Shown: positions 40,865 to 49,795 of the stretch, one piece after another
How the letters are laid out: each line of letters opens with the position of its first letter
Numbering within the stretch: the first letter of the stretch is position 1
Assembly (NCBI RefSeq): GCF_002138415.1
Contig: NZ_CP015612.1
Location: forward strand, 2,644,001 to 2,708,000
Reading direction: 5' to 3'
Source: Stenotrophomonas maltophilia
GTDB taxonomy: Bacteria; Pseudomonadota; Gammaproteobacteria; Xanthomonadales; Xanthomonadaceae
Length of the DNA stretch: 64,000 nt
Position numbers and translations under genes: made by a program
Notes under the pieces: generated by a model
Told to the model about the DNA's origin: nothing
The model's input: the letters and a program-made list of their open reading frames with translations, nothing else
Databases searched by the model: none

Positions 40865-42058
40865 TTACTTCAAACGCAGCAGCAGGCTGCCGCCCGCACA
40901 CACCACCGCCAGCCAGGCCACGCCGTGCCACCCCCACTGCGCCAGCGCCAGGCTGCCCAGCGCACCGCCGGCGGCCATGCCGATGAACATGCCCGTGAAC
41001 AGCAACGCATTGAGGCGGCTGCGTGCCGGCGGCACCAGGCCGTAGACCAGCGTCTGGTGCGCCACCAGCGCCGACTGGAAGCCGAAGTCGAACAGCAGCG
41101 CACTCACCACCAGCAGCGGTAGCAGCGCAGCGGCCGGCAGCCAGGACTCGGTCAGCAGCAGGCCGAAGCCCAGCAGCGCCACCGCGATCGCCAGCCGCGC
41201 CACGGCGTGGCAACCCAAGCGATCGGCGAATCGACCCGCAAACGGCGCGGCCAATGCGCCGGCCGCACCGGCAATGCCGAATGCACCCGCTGCGGCACTA
41301 CCCAGCCCCAACCGTGCATGCAGCATCAGCGCGAGGGTTGACCAGAACGCGCTGAAGCCCACCGCCAGCAACGACTGGCTGGCCACCGCACGGCGCAGCT
41401 GCGGCTGCTCCCGCCACAACGCCAGCAACGAACCCAACAACGCCGGATAGCGCAGCGTGCTGGTCGGTGCGAAGCGCGGCAGCGCACGCACCATCACCGC
41501 TCCCATCGCCGCCACTGATACCGCGGCCAGCACGAACTGCGTGCGCCAACCCCACGCCTCGGCCACTACGCCACTGACCACCCGTGACAACAGGATGCCG
41601 AGCAGCAGGCCGGTCATTACCCGACCGACGATCTGGCCGCGCTGTGCATCCGGCGCCAGCACCGCAGCGGCCGGCACGATGTCCTGTGCCAGCGTGGCCA
41701 TCAGCCCCACCAGCAGGCTGGCCATCAGCAGGCCAGGCAGGTGTCCAGCCATCGCTGCAGCGCCCAATGCCAGCGCCAGCAACGCGGACTTCAACAGGAT
41801 CAAGTTGCGGCGGTCGAAGCGGTCGCCCAACGGCGCCAGCAGCAGGATGCCAAATGCATAGCCGAGCTGGGTCAAGGTCGGTACCAGGCCGGCGGCGCGC
41901 TCACCGGCGCCGAGGTCCCGGGCGATCAGTCCCAGCATCGGCTGGCTGTAATAGAGCGAAGCGACCGAAAAGCCAGCGCCGGCCGCCATTGCCAGCACCA
42001 GCGGGGTGGAGGGTGCGGTCGCGGGTGCGGCGGCGACGGATAGCGAAGGGGTAGACAT
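40865..42058 (-). CDS. MFS transporter (sugar-efflux/YdhP-YnfM-like group)
   Basis: 397 residues, 12 predicted helices in two halves. The helix 2-3 loop reads APLGDRFDRRNLILLKSALL, the classic MFS motif A. The N-terminus (MAAGAGFSVASLYYSQPMLGLIARDLGAGERAAGLVPTLTQLGYAFGILLLAPLGD) resembles YnfM-type proton-driven efflux proteins. Divergent from a LysR gene with 93 bases between, so probably controlled by it. The substrate is unknown. Confidence 0.87.
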   Translation of the reverse strand: MSTPSLSVAAAPATAPSTPLVLAMAAGAGFSVASLYYSQPMLGLIARDLGAGERAAGLVPTLTQLGYAFGILLLAPLGDRFDRRNLILLKSALLALALGAAAMAGHLPGLLMASLLVGLMATLAQDIVPAAAVLAPDAQRGQIVGRVMTGLLLGILLSRVVSGVVAEAWGWRTQFVLAAVSVAAMGAVMVRALPRFAPTSTLRYPALLGSLLALWREQPQLRRAVASQSLLAVGFSAFWSTLALMLHARLGLGSAAAGAFGIAGAAGALAAPFAGRFADRLGCHAVARLAIAVALLGFGLLLTESWLPAAALLPLLVVSALLFDFGFQSALVAHQTLVYGLVPPARSRLNALLFTGMFIGMAAGGALGSLALAQWGWHGVAWLAVVCAGGSLLLRLK

Positions 42059-42151
42059 GGGAGCGTCCGGTGGAAGAAGTGGGCGTATCCTGCCGGCATT
42101 CGCCAAACGTCTGTAGTAGGCTTCATTACATATCCTTCATACGTCACACGC
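42059..42151. promoter_or_regulatory. Divergent MFS/LysR promoter region
   Basis: The spacer is AT-richer near the LysR start and contains CTTCAT twice, 14 bases apart (42121-42126 and 42135-42140), in TAGTAGGCTTCATTACATAT and neighbouring sequence. This is a plausible LysR-type binding region, but no perfect T-N11-A palindrome stands out. Confidence 0.35.
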
Positions 42152-43081
42152 ATGAATGACTTCGCCACCGGCGCCGATCGCCTGGATCTGCTGCGCACCT
42201 TCCTGCGCATCGTCGATGCCGGCAGCCTGTCTGCCGCAGCCGTGCAGCTGGGCACCACCCAGCCGACGGTCAGTCGCCGCCTGCAGGCCCTGGAGCGCCA
42301 GCTCGGTCTGCGTCTGCTGCAGCGCTCCACCCACGGCCTGCAGCTGACCGAAGATGGCCTGCGCTGCCAGCGCCATGCGCAACGCGTGGTCGACGAATGG
42401 GAGTCGCTGCAGGCCGAACTGCACGGCGAGCCAGAGACACTGCGCGGACGCCTGCGGGTGATGGTGCCGCACGCCTTTGGCCAGGCGCAGCTGCTGCCGA
42501 CCATGCTCGCGTTCCTCGCCCAGCATCCGCAGCTGAGCCTGGAGTGGATCCTGGAGGATCGGCGCCCGGACTTCATCGCAGAAGGCATCGACTGCGCGGT
42601 GCGGGTGGGCCCGGTCGACGAACCGCGCATGGTCGCGCTGCCGCTTGCCGAAGTACCGCGCATCGTCGTGGCGGCACCCTCGCTGGTGGACGCCACAACA
42701 GTCAGTACGCCGGAACAGGCGCAGGCACTGCCGTGGATCTCACTGGTCACCTACTACCGCGAACGCCTGCTGCTGCATGACGCACAAGGGCGCGCGCATA
42801 CCCTATCGATCAGCCCGCGCCTGCTCAGCGACAACCTGTTCGTGGTGCAACAGGCCGCATGTGCCGGGCTGGGCGCAGCGGTGGTCTCGGCCTGGCTGGT
42901 GGCCGAGGACATCGCACACGGGCGGCTGGTTCAGCTGCTGCCGGACTGGCAGGCACCGGCACTGCCGGTACACGTGGTATTTCCCGCCGCGCGCCAGCAG
43001 CCGCCGCGGCTGCGCGCCTTCATCGATGCGATGAAGGCCGCACTGCCGCAGTTGCACGGAATGCGGCCGGCACCGCGCTAG
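42152..43081 (+). CDS. LysR-family regulator divergent from the MFS gene
   Basis: 309 residues. The N-terminal winged HTH (LLRTFLRIVDAGSLSAAAVQLGTTQPTVSRRLQALERQLGLRLLQRSTHGLQLTEDG) is followed by a periplasmic-binding-protein-like effector domain (LRGRLRVMVPHAFGQ onwards). The LTTR arrangement next to a divergent exporter suggests it senses a compound that the exporter removes. Confidence 0.9.
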   Translation: MNDFATGADRLDLLRTFLRIVDAGSLSAAAVQLGTTQPTVSRRLQALERQLGLRLLQRSTHGLQLTEDGLRCQRHAQRVVDEWESLQAELHGEPETLRGRLRVMVPHAFGQAQLLPTMLAFLAQHPQLSLEWILEDRRPDFIAEGIDCAVRVGPVDEPRMVALPLAEVPRIVVAAPSLVDATTVSTPEQAQALPWISLVTYYRERLLLHDAQGRAHTLSISPRLLSDNLFVVQQAACAGLGAAVVSAWLVAEDIAHGRLVQLLPDWQAPALPVHVVFPAARQQPPRLRAFIDAMKAALPQLHGMRPAPR

Positions 43082-43096
43082 GTCACCGGCCGCATC

Positions 43097-43153
43097 ATCC
43101 ACGCATGGCGTGGATCTACTGAGGGTACGGGTAGATCCACGCCATGCGTGGAT
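43097..43153. repeat. Tail-to-tail pair of SMAG palindromes
   Basis: ATCCACGCATGGCGTGGATC...CTAC (43097-43119) and its reverse complement starting GTAGATCCACGCC (43131-43153) flank an 11-base spacer. Together they can fold into one long hairpin; dimers of this kind are the commonest SMAG arrangement. Confidence 0.85.
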
Positions 43154-43170
43154 TCCGTTTCGAGGCCCCA

Positions 43171-43206
43171 GGGTCGGATCCCTTCCCAAGGGAAGGGCTC
43201 TGACCC
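43171..43206. terminator. Palindromic terminator-like repeat
   Basis: GGGTCGGATCCCTTCCC (43171-43187) faces GGGAAGGGCTCTGACCCC (43190-43206 and beyond) around AA. It lies just past the stop of the amidohydrolase gene at 43213 and between convergent genes. Confidence 0.65.
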
Positions 43207-43212
43207 CATCCA

Positions 43213-44670
43213 TCATCGCGCCTTCGCAGCCTCGGCATTCCACGCTGCGACCTTGGCCTTGGTGTCGGCCAGCATCTTGTCCAGCGCGGCGCGGTCATAC
43301 ACGTTGCCGCGCAGGATCACGCTGTCGATCTTTTCGGTGGCAGCAATGTCCTGCAACGGGTTGGCGGTCAGCAGCACCAGATCGGCGGCCTTGCCCTGCG
43401 CGACACCACCGTAGCGGTCCATCTGGCCGAACCAGGCCGGGCCGGAACGGGTTGCGGCCGACAGCGCCTGCGGTGCGCTCAGGCCTTCCTTCACGAACAG
43501 CTGCAGTTCCTGGTGCAGGGCGATGCCCGGGAAGTTGAACGAATTGAGGAAGCCTGCGTCCGTGCCGGCGATGATCGTCACCCCCGCCTCCTGCAGCATC
43601 GGCAGCACAGCGGCCACCTGGTGGTACTGCGCGTGGCGCGCTTCGATCTGTGCCGGCGTCGCCTTCGCCGCGCGGTCCACGCGCCACTGGTAGGTCGCAC
43701 GCAGGCCCGGGCCGATGTAGGCCAGGTACGGATCGTTGGCGTGGTCATCCTGGTCAAGGAAATCGAGGATGCGGCCACCGTTGAGGGTCGGGGTCACGAA
43801 CACACCGCGCCTGGCGAAATCGCGGTAGGCATGCATCGCGGTATCGCGGTCGAAGCTGGCGTCGAGGCGCCGGTTGGCTTCGGCGCGGTCGATGCGGCCG
43901 GCTCCAAAGTCGGCGGCGATCCGCGCTTCGTCCTTGCTGCCAGCCTTGAATGCGTAGTCCAGATGCTCGATCGAGGCCAGGCCGGCATCGACCGCCTGCT
44001 CCACGGTCAGCGCCATCGGAATGTGACCCGAGGCCTTGAAGCCGGCCTTGCGCGCAGCACTGGCCGAGTACAGGAACAGCTCCGGCTTCAGCGTGCTGTC
44101 GGTGATCTTCACGAAATCAACCTTGTCGTGCTGCAGGCGGGCGATCGCCTTGTCGGCGTCGGCCTCGCTGCCCACTTCGATCGTGCCCTTCCAGACCGGC
44201 TTGATGCCTTCGATCTTCGCGCCCGAACTGAGCAGGCGTGGGCCGAACAAGGTGCCCTTGGCGATCTCGCCGCGCCACTGCAGCACCTGCTCGGGCAGGT
44301 CACCGGAACAGTCGCGCACGGTGGTGATGCCGTGCGCGATGTACAGCGGCAGCAGCGCCTTGTTCTCTTCGATCAGCGCCGGGCCACCGCCGAAATGCAC
44401 ATGCATGTCCCACAGGCCCGGAATCAGGTACTTGCCCTTGGCGTCGATCTGGCGGGCCGTACTCCATTGGCTGCGCAGCTGCGCGTCCGGGCCGACGGCC
44501 ACGATATCCTCGCCACGGATCACCACGCTCTGCCCGGCCAGGGTGCTGGCGTGCTCGACATCGACCACGGTGGCATTGCGGATCAGCAGGTCGGCGCGCT
44601 CGGCAGCAGACGCCGACAGCGGCGCCACCGCAAGGAGGATGGCAAGGGACAACGGACGGGAACGGAACAT
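43213..44670 (-). CDS. Exported amidohydrolase (imidazolonepropionase/prolidase-like)
   Basis: 485 residues from ATG 44670, with CAGGA 8 bases upstream and a signal peptide (PLSLAILLAVAPLSASAAE). Metal-site motifs: IPGLWDMHVHFGGG (HxH), KITDS with the likely metal-bridging Lys, KASGHIPM and IEHLDYAF histidines, and IIAGTDAGFL with the late Asp. This pattern matches the periplasmic amidohydrolase/Xaa-Pro dipeptidase-like group. It lies directly downstream of an ankyrin lipoprotein gene (stop 51 bases before this start), so both are probably one transcript. Confidence 0.87.
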   Translation of the reverse strand: MFRSRPLSLAILLAVAPLSASAAERADLLIRNATVVDVEHASTLAGQSVVIRGEDIVAVGPDAQLRSQWSTARQIDAKGKYLIPGLWDMHVHFGGGPALIEENKALLPLYIAHGITTVRDCSGDLPEQVLQWRGEIAKGTLFGPRLLSSGAKIEGIKPVWKGTIEVGSEADADKAIARLQHDKVDFVKITDSTLKPELFLYSASAARKAGFKASGHIPMALTVEQAVDAGLASIEHLDYAFKAGSKDEARIAADFGAGRIDRAEANRRLDASFDRDTAMHAYRDFARRGVFVTPTLNGGRILDFLDQDDHANDPYLAYIGPGLRATYQWRVDRAAKATPAQIEARHAQYHQVAAVLPMLQEAGVTIIAGTDAGFLNSFNFPGIALHQELQLFVKEGLSAPQALSAATRSGPAWFGQMDRYGGVAQGKAADLVLLTANPLQDIAATEKIDSVILRGNVYDRAALDKMLADTKAKVAAWNAEAAKAR

Positions 44671-44721
44671 GGACAGCATCCTGATGGGCACGCCCAGCGT
44701 GCGGGTGGAAGGGGTTTGCAT

Positions 44722-45423
44722 TCAGCGCACCGCGCCGTGCTGGCGCAGCAGGGTTTCAATTCCGGTATAGCCGCGCTGGCGCGCGTGCGCCAGCGGCGTC
44801 ACGCCGTCGCCGTCGGCCAGCTCGGGGTCGGCGCCGGCCTCCAGCAGCAACTGCACGATCTGCACGTGGCGCGCGCCGCCGTCGCCGAGCAGGATGGCCT
44901 CCAGCAGCGCGGTCCAGTGCAGGCGGTTGACATGGTCCACAGCGACGCCGGCACGCAGCAGCGTGCGCACGGTGGCGACGTGGCCGCGCTCGGCGGCGGG
45001 AATCAAGGCGGTGCCGCCATAGCGGTTGGTGCTGCGCAGGTCAGCGCCGTGCGCCAGCGTCATCGCCAGGATCTCGTCCAGGCCGCGCGCACCGGCATAC
45101 AGGTAGGCGCTGTCCTGCATGGCGTCCTTGGCATTGACGTCGGCGCCGGCTTCGATCAGTTCACGCGCGGCGTCTACATTGTTGCCATGCGTGGCCAGCA
45201 GCAGCGCGGTGCGGCCCTGGCCATCACGCGCCTCCAGCGTGGCGCCATCTTCGATCGCCTGTCGCACCGCATCGGCATCGCCGCGGGTGGCAGCATCGCG
45301 CAGGCGGCCATCGACGTCGGCTTTGGACGTTGCGGTGCAGGCCGGGGTGACCATGGCCAGCAGGAACAACAGCAGCACGCGCGCGAACGGCGCAGACCAG
45401 CCAGGGGAACGATGGACGCGCAT
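44722..45423 (-). CDS. Ankyrin-repeat lipoprotein
   Basis: 233 residues. The signal ends in a lipobox-like VTPAC (~29). Five to six ankyrin repeats follow (e.g. GDADAVRQAIEDGATLEARDGQGRTALLLATHGNNVDAARELIEAGADVNAKD; GHVATVRTLLRAGVAVDHVN; HVQIVQLLLEAGADPELADGDGVTPLAHARQRG). Predicted to sit in the periplasm as a protein-binding module. Divergent from a LysR gene at 45546; same strand as the amidohydrolase downstream. Confidence 0.88.
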   Translation of the reverse strand: MRVHRSPGWSAPFARVLLLFLLAMVTPACTATSKADVDGRLRDAATRGDADAVRQAIEDGATLEARDGQGRTALLLATHGNNVDAARELIEAGADVNAKDAMQDSAYLYAGARGLDEILAMTLAHGADLRSTNRYGGTALIPAAERGHVATVRTLLRAGVAVDHVNRLHWTALLEAILLGDGGARHVQIVQLLLEAGADPELADGDGVTPLAHARQRGYTGIETLLRQHGAVR

Positions 45424-45545
45424 GACGGTGTCTCCTCATGGCCGTCGCCACGGAACGCCGTGCGACGGTAGCAACAGCCGGGCATTGCCGGCCCCTGCCC
45501 TGCATGGTAGAAGTCGGCCCGGGTATCCAGAAGTGAAATGTTCAA

Positions 45546-46427
45546 ATGCAAGACAGTGCCAAATCGAATAGAACCCTGTTCGAACTGGACCTGCTGCGGG
45601 CGCTGGTGATGGTGGCCGACTGCGGCAGCTTCACCACGGCGGCCACGCGCCTGCATTCAACCCAGTCCACGGTCAGCCAGAAGGTGCGCCGGCTGGAGGA
45701 ACTGGCCGGGCATCGCCTGCTCGAGCGAGGTCACCGCGACGTGCACCCCACCGACGCCGGCCACACCCTGCTCGGCTACGCGCGGCGCATGCTCGACCTG
45801 AACGAGGAAATGGCCCAGGCACTGGCCGGCGCGACGGTGGAGACCGCCGTCCGCATCGGCGTGCCCGAGGATTTCGTCAACCCGCAGACCACGCGCATGC
45901 TGGCCGCCTTCAGCCGTCGCCACCCGCACGTAAAGCTGGAGATCAGCAGCGGCCTCAGCCGTGACCTGGCGCAGGGCTTCGACCACGGCGAGCTGGACCT
46001 GGTGCTGGTCAAGCAGCGCCGCAACAGCCGCCAGGCGGTGCATTGCCGGCACGAGCCAATGCACTGGATCGACAGCCTGCGCAGCAGCTGCCTGCAGCAG
46101 GACCCGCTGCCGCTGGTCACCTTCCCGCCACGCGGGCTGTACCGCGACGAGATGATCCACGCCGTGGAGGCGCTGGGCCTGCGCTGGCGCATCGCCTTCA
46201 CCAGTTCGTCGCTGAGTGGCATCCAGGGTGCGGTGGCCGATGGCATCGGCATCAGCCTGCTGCCGCGCCGCGCGGTCACCCGCGAACATCGCATCGTCGA
46301 TGGCGAGCGCGACCTGCCGGTGATCGACAACTACGAGATCGGCCTGCTGCATCGTGCCGACGCCGACGATGCCGTGCGCGCACTGGCCAGCGAGCTGTGG
46401 CGCCAGGTGCAGCGCGAACCGGACTGA
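45546..46427 (+). CDS. LysR-family regulator
   Basis: 293 residues: winged HTH (LDLLRALVMVADCGSFTTAATRLHSTQSTVSQKVRRLEELAGHRLLERG) and an LTTR effector domain (VRIGVPEDFVNPQTTRMLAAF). It is divergent from the ankyrin/amidohydrolase pair across a 122-base spacer, and so is their likely regulator. The 'HSTQSTVSQKVRRLEE' recognition helix resembles regulators of periplasmic-hydrolase or transport operons, without a specific assignment. Confidence 0.88.
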   Translation: MQDSAKSNRTLFELDLLRALVMVADCGSFTTAATRLHSTQSTVSQKVRRLEELAGHRLLERGHRDVHPTDAGHTLLGYARRMLDLNEEMAQALAGATVETAVRIGVPEDFVNPQTTRMLAAFSRRHPHVKLEISSGLSRDLAQGFDHGELDLVLVKQRRNSRQAVHCRHEPMHWIDSLRSSCLQQDPLPLVTFPPRGLYRDEMIHAVEALGLRWRIAFTSSSLSGIQGAVADGIGISLLPRRAVTREHRIVDGERDLPVIDNYEIGLLHRADADDAVRALASELWRQVQREPD

Positions 46428-46432
46428 CCGCG

Positions 46433-46455
46433 GTAGATCCACGTCATGCGCGGAT
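46433..46455 (+). repeat. Single SMAG palindrome
   Basis: GTAGATCCACGTCATGCGCG... carries the GTAG start and a CCACG/CGCGG-type stem. It lies 6 bases after the LysR stop, so it could shape the 3' end of that transcript. Confidence 0.75.
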
Positions 46456-46558
46456 GCCGTTCGCGCATCACGCATCGAAACTTGGTCAATCCGGCCGCAC
46501 GGCGGGCAACATCGCCCCGTAGAGTGCCTGTTGTTTCCGTGCCCCACGGCGCCTTGTC

Positions 46559-46996
46559 ATGTCCGACGAAATCCCCACCCGCTTCGATCCCCTGCCCGCT
46601 GCACTGCAGACACATCTGCAGCACCAGCGCTCGCTGATCGCCGCGCGCGTGGCCGCCGGATTCCCGACGTTGCCGGTGCAGTGGCCGCTGGCGGCCACCA
46701 CGCTGCAGCGCGTGGTCGATGCCGAGCTGATCGACCGTGATGACTGCGATGGCTGGGAAGCACTGGGCGTGGCGTTCGGTGACACCCTGGCCCAGCGCGT
46801 GCCGGGCCTGGCCTGGATGCAGGTCACCGATGCCTGGGGCATCGACGCGGTGCTGCGCTATGCCGACAGCAGCCTGCAGATCGGCGCCAGCACGCTGCTG
46901 CTCAAGCGCGTCGAGCAGGGCGAGATCATCGACATCGCCCACCTGCTGGCGTGGCTTGAGGAATTCGTCGCCACCCGTGCCGACGATTACGTCTGA
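46559..46996 (+). CDS. DUF3806 protein
   Basis: 145 residues without signal or membrane segment. The middle (WEALGVAFGDTLAQRVPGLAWMQVTDAWGIDAVLRYADSSLQIGASTLLLKRVEQGEIIDIAHLL) matches the DUF3806 pattern (WxxLGvafGdxL...G.d.alr...). No function is known for the family. It stands alone and converges with the amidohydrolase at 47046. Confidence 0.75.
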   Translation: MSDEIPTRFDPLPAALQTHLQHQRSLIAARVAAGFPTLPVQWPLAATTLQRVVDAELIDRDDCDGWEALGVAFGDTLAQRVPGLAWMQVTDAWGIDAVLRYADSSLQIGASTLLLKRVEQGEIIDIAHLLAWLEEFVATRADDYV

Positions 46997-47045
46997 AAGG
47001 CCGCCGAGCATGGCTCGGCACTACACGGGGTTGCGCGGTATGGAT

Positions 47046-48206
47046 CTACAGCCAGCGGCCGTCGACCACCACGCGGCGCTCTACCGGTACCCCGGCCACG
47101 GCGGCCGGGCCGTGGTCGGCACGCACGGCCACGAACGTCGCCGGCCTGCCTTCGGCAATACCATGCTGCGGCAGGCCGATCGCCTGCGCGGCGTGGGTAG
47201 TGACCATGTCCAGCGCCAGCATCAGGTCGGCATCGGTGTAGAAGCCGGACCGGTAGCCCAGCAGCATCGCGCGCTGCAGCAGATCGCCGTTGCCATACGG
47301 CCACCAGCAGTCACGAATGTTGTCGTTGCCTGCGAACACGCGCACGCCGGCATCATGCAGCGCGCGCAGCGGCGGGAATGGATGATCGCCCGGCGCGTTG
47401 CTCATGATCGCCACACCCGCCGTGGCCAATGCCTCGCCCACCTGCAGCGCGCGCGCCAGCGGCACGTCGCCCAGCGCATAGGCATGGCTGACCGCAACAC
47501 GCCCCTGCAGGCCGGCGGCCCGGGTACGCGCAGCGATGCGCAGCAACTGCGCCAGGCCGGTTTCAGCGGGCTCGTGCAGATGGATGTCCAGCTGCACGCC
47601 GTAGCGCTCGGCCAGGCCGAACAGCAGCGCCAGCTGGCCTTCGGCATCACCATCAAGCGTGGTGGGGTCGATGCCGCCGAGCACTTCCACGCCCGCAGCA
47701 AGCGCCTGCTCCAGTACGGCGGCAGTACCCGGGCAGGACATCACCCCGGCCTGCGGGAACGCCACCAGCTGGATGCGCATGATGTCGGCACAGCGCAACG
47801 CCGCCTCGCGCACCGCTTCGAGATGGCCGAGCCCGGTGCTCGCGTCGATATCGACATGGCAGCGCATCGCCACCGTACCGAAAGCACTGCACTGGCGGAT
47901 CAGCGCCTCGGCGCGGTCCACCATCGGTGCCGCAGCCGCCACCGCCGCCTTTTCCACCGCCAGCCGCTCACGCAGGCTGTTCACCGGCTGATGCGGGTGC
48001 CAACGGTCGCCGACGAAGCTCTTGTCGAGGTGGATGTGGCCGTCGACCAACCCCGGCAGCACCGCGAAGCCCTGCAGGTCGACGCATTCCGCCCCGTCGG
48101 CCGGCGCGGCCTCGCCATTGAGCCCACTGATGCGGCCATCACGGATATGGAAATGCAGTGGCGCGCCGTCGCGGTCGACACCGCCATGGACGAACTGGAG
48201 GGTCAT
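47046..48206 (-). CDS. Cytoplasmic amidohydrolase (cytosine-deaminase-like)
   Basis: 386 residues from ATG 48206, with GGGAG upstream. Metal-site motifs of the cytosine deaminase group: LPGLVDGHIHLDKSF (HxH), RCHVDID, LDIHLHEPAE (His), VAVSHAYAL (His), and VRVFAGNDNIRDCWWPYG with the late Asp. There is no signal peptide. The absence of neighbours from pyrimidine salvage leaves the substrate open (cytosine, isoguanine, creatinine or another cyclic amide). It is monocistronic, with a short spacer to the divergent exported protein at 48390. Confidence 0.85.
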   Translation of the reverse strand: MTLQFVHGGVDRDGAPLHFHIRDGRISGLNGEAAPADGAECVDLQGFAVLPGLVDGHIHLDKSFVGDRWHPHQPVNSLRERLAVEKAAVAAAAPMVDRAEALIRQCSAFGTVAMRCHVDIDASTGLGHLEAVREAALRCADIMRIQLVAFPQAGVMSCPGTAAVLEQALAAGVEVLGGIDPTTLDGDAEGQLALLFGLAERYGVQLDIHLHEPAETGLAQLLRIAARTRAAGLQGRVAVSHAYALGDVPLARALQVGEALATAGVAIMSNAPGDHPFPPLRALHDAGVRVFAGNDNIRDCWWPYGNGDLLQRAMLLGYRSGFYTDADLMLALDMVTTHAAQAIGLPQHGIAEGRPATFVAVRADHGPAAVAGVPVERRVVVDGRWL

Positions 48207-48389
48207 CGGGAACTCCCGGAAAGCCAAGAATGGCGCCATCGTGCGCCTCGACACAGCCATCGGCCAACGAAATATCTGGATGGCATACATTCACCAGAAC
48301 GATGACTCCCCCTGCGACAACCGGTCGCAGCCACGCCGTGCACACCCCTGAACGGGTAACATGGGTGCCTGTTTCCGCTGTGATGCCGC

Positions 48390-49031
48390 ATGGGCCCGTC
48401 CGACCGCCACGATCGTCTCCGCCGCTGGCAGGCCGCGTCCCTGCTTGCCGCCGCCCCGATCGCCAGCCTGTCCGCCACTGATGCTGCGGCCGCTGCGCCG
48501 CTGCAGTCGCCGCCGGGCCAGCAGCGCATCGCCCCGGCTGCACTGGTCGAGCGCCTGCACCAGCGTGTGCTGTCCGGGCAGAGCGCCACCGCTACGCTGG
48601 AACAGTGGTGCGCCGAGCATGGCCTGGCCGAACAGGCGCGGGTGCGCGCCGTGCGCATACACGGCCAGGACAAGCCGGCCCCCGCCGACGTGCTGCAGGC
48701 ACTGGGCGCGAAGCCGGGCACCGACCTGCGCTATCGCCGCGTGCAGCTGGTCTGTGGCAGCCGCGTGCTGTCCGAGGCGGACAACTGGTACCTGCCCGGC
48801 CACCTCAGCCCGGCCATGAACCAAGTGCTGGACAGCACCGATGAACCGTTCGGTCGCGTGGTCGGCCCGCTCGGTTTCCTGCGCCAGACCCTGGCTGACC
48901 AGACGTTCTGGCCGCCGCGGGGCGAAGGCGATCACGGCGTGATCCTGGAGGTGCGCGCCCTGTTGCGCGACCGCCAGCAGCAACCTTTCAGCTACGTCAT
49001 CGAGTCGTACCTGCAGCAGGCGCTTCCGTAA
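48390..49031 (+). CDS. Exported chorismate-lyase-like protein
   Basis: 213 residues. The N-terminus (RLRRWQAASLLAAAPIASLSATDAAAAA) is a signal peptide with a twin-arginine-like start. The C-terminal half (RRVQLVCGSRVLSEADNWYLPGHLSPAMNQVLDSTDEPFGRVVGPLGFLR) resembles the chorismate lyase / UTRA-type fold segment, with the 'LSEADNWY' and 'TDEPFGRVV' pieces in family order. An exported form is odd for a chorismate lyase, so the catalytic role is unproven; it may only share the fold. Confidence 0.6.
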   Translation: MGPSDRHDRLRRWQAASLLAAAPIASLSATDAAAAAPLQSPPGQQRIAPAALVERLHQRVLSGQSATATLEQWCAEHGLAEQARVRAVRIHGQDKPAPADVLQALGAKPGTDLRYRRVQLVCGSRVLSEADNWYLPGHLSPAMNQVLDSTDEPFGRVVGPLGFLRQTLADQTFWPPRGEGDHGVILEVRALLRDRQQQPFSYVIESYLQQALP

Positions 49032-49060
49032 CGCGCCGTGGCGCCGGGCATCCGCCGGCG

Positions 49061-49711
49061 CTACGGGCCCGTGATGGCGTTGGCTGCAGGATCCACCGAG
49101 AACACGAAGCGTCCACCACGCTGGTCCCTGCCCCATGTCATCGGCGCCGTGGTCAGACTGTAGACCGGGGCCGCCTTGTCCATGCCGATCGCCTCGGACC
49201 AGGCACTGAAATCCTCATCGGTACGGCTTCGGATCTCGCCGACACACAGGCTGTAGCCACAGGCGAAAGACACCAGCGTGCCGTCGCTGCCGATGAGCCG
49301 GGTCGCGGCCGTCCTGTAGAGCCGGGTCAGGTCCTGCACTTCCGGGTGGTCGGCTGCATCGCGCTCGAACTGGCTGATCGCCTGCGCGAAAGCCTTGTCG
49401 GAACCCAGCAGTGCCTCGCTCTTCTGCACGGACACCGCACCCTCGCTCAGCAGCATGCGCTCACCCTCGAGGAAGTGCCCCTCCGATTGCGCGAGCCCAG
49501 CGGCAGCCGTCGTGGCACTCGACGCCGTTGCCGCGCGCGATGACCCAGCGTGCTCCGCTGGCTGCACGTGAGACTGCGCAGGCGCGGCATTGGCCACCTC
49601 CGCGGCATCATCCACCTTGGCCGCCTGCTTGCCACTGCAACCCGCAATGGCCACCACTGCAATCACCCCACACCCTGACATCCATGCGCATCGTCCTCCA
49701 TGTATCGCCAC
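49061..49711 (-). CDS. Hypothetical lipoprotein
   Basis: 216 residues (or 206 from ATG 49681). The signal ends in VVAIAGC (lipobox IAGC), followed by an Ala/Ser/Thr-rich low-complexity linker (~30-70) and a folded C-terminal part containing a CGYSLCVGEIR motif with two cysteines that could pair. No family is recognised. It lies between the convergent chorismate-lyase-like gene and the TonB receptor terminator. Confidence 0.65.
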   Translation of the reverse strand: MAIHGGRCAWMSGCGVIAVVAIAGCSGKQAAKVDDAAEVANAAPAQSHVQPAEHAGSSRAATASSATTAAAGLAQSEGHFLEGERMLLSEGAVSVQKSEALLGSDKAFAQAISQFERDAADHPEVQDLTRLYRTAATRLIGSDGTLVSFACGYSLCVGEIRSRTDEDFSAWSEAIGMDKAAPVYSLTTAPMTWGRDQRGGRFVFSVDPAANAITGP

Positions 49712-49757
49712 AGCATGCCACGCGCGCAGCGGCTACACGGGTGCGCTGCACAAAGAA

Positions 49758-49780
49758 AAGCCCGGCAATGCCGGGCCTTT
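49758..49780 (-). terminator. Rho-independent terminator of the TonB receptor gene
   Basis: GCCCGGC (49760-49766), loop AAT, GCCGGGC (49770-49776), with complementary A/T flanks. Read on the minus strand the stem is followed by TTTTCTTTG. It lies 16 bases past the receptor stop. Confidence 0.8.
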
Positions 49781-49795
49781 CGTTCGCCAGCCGGA

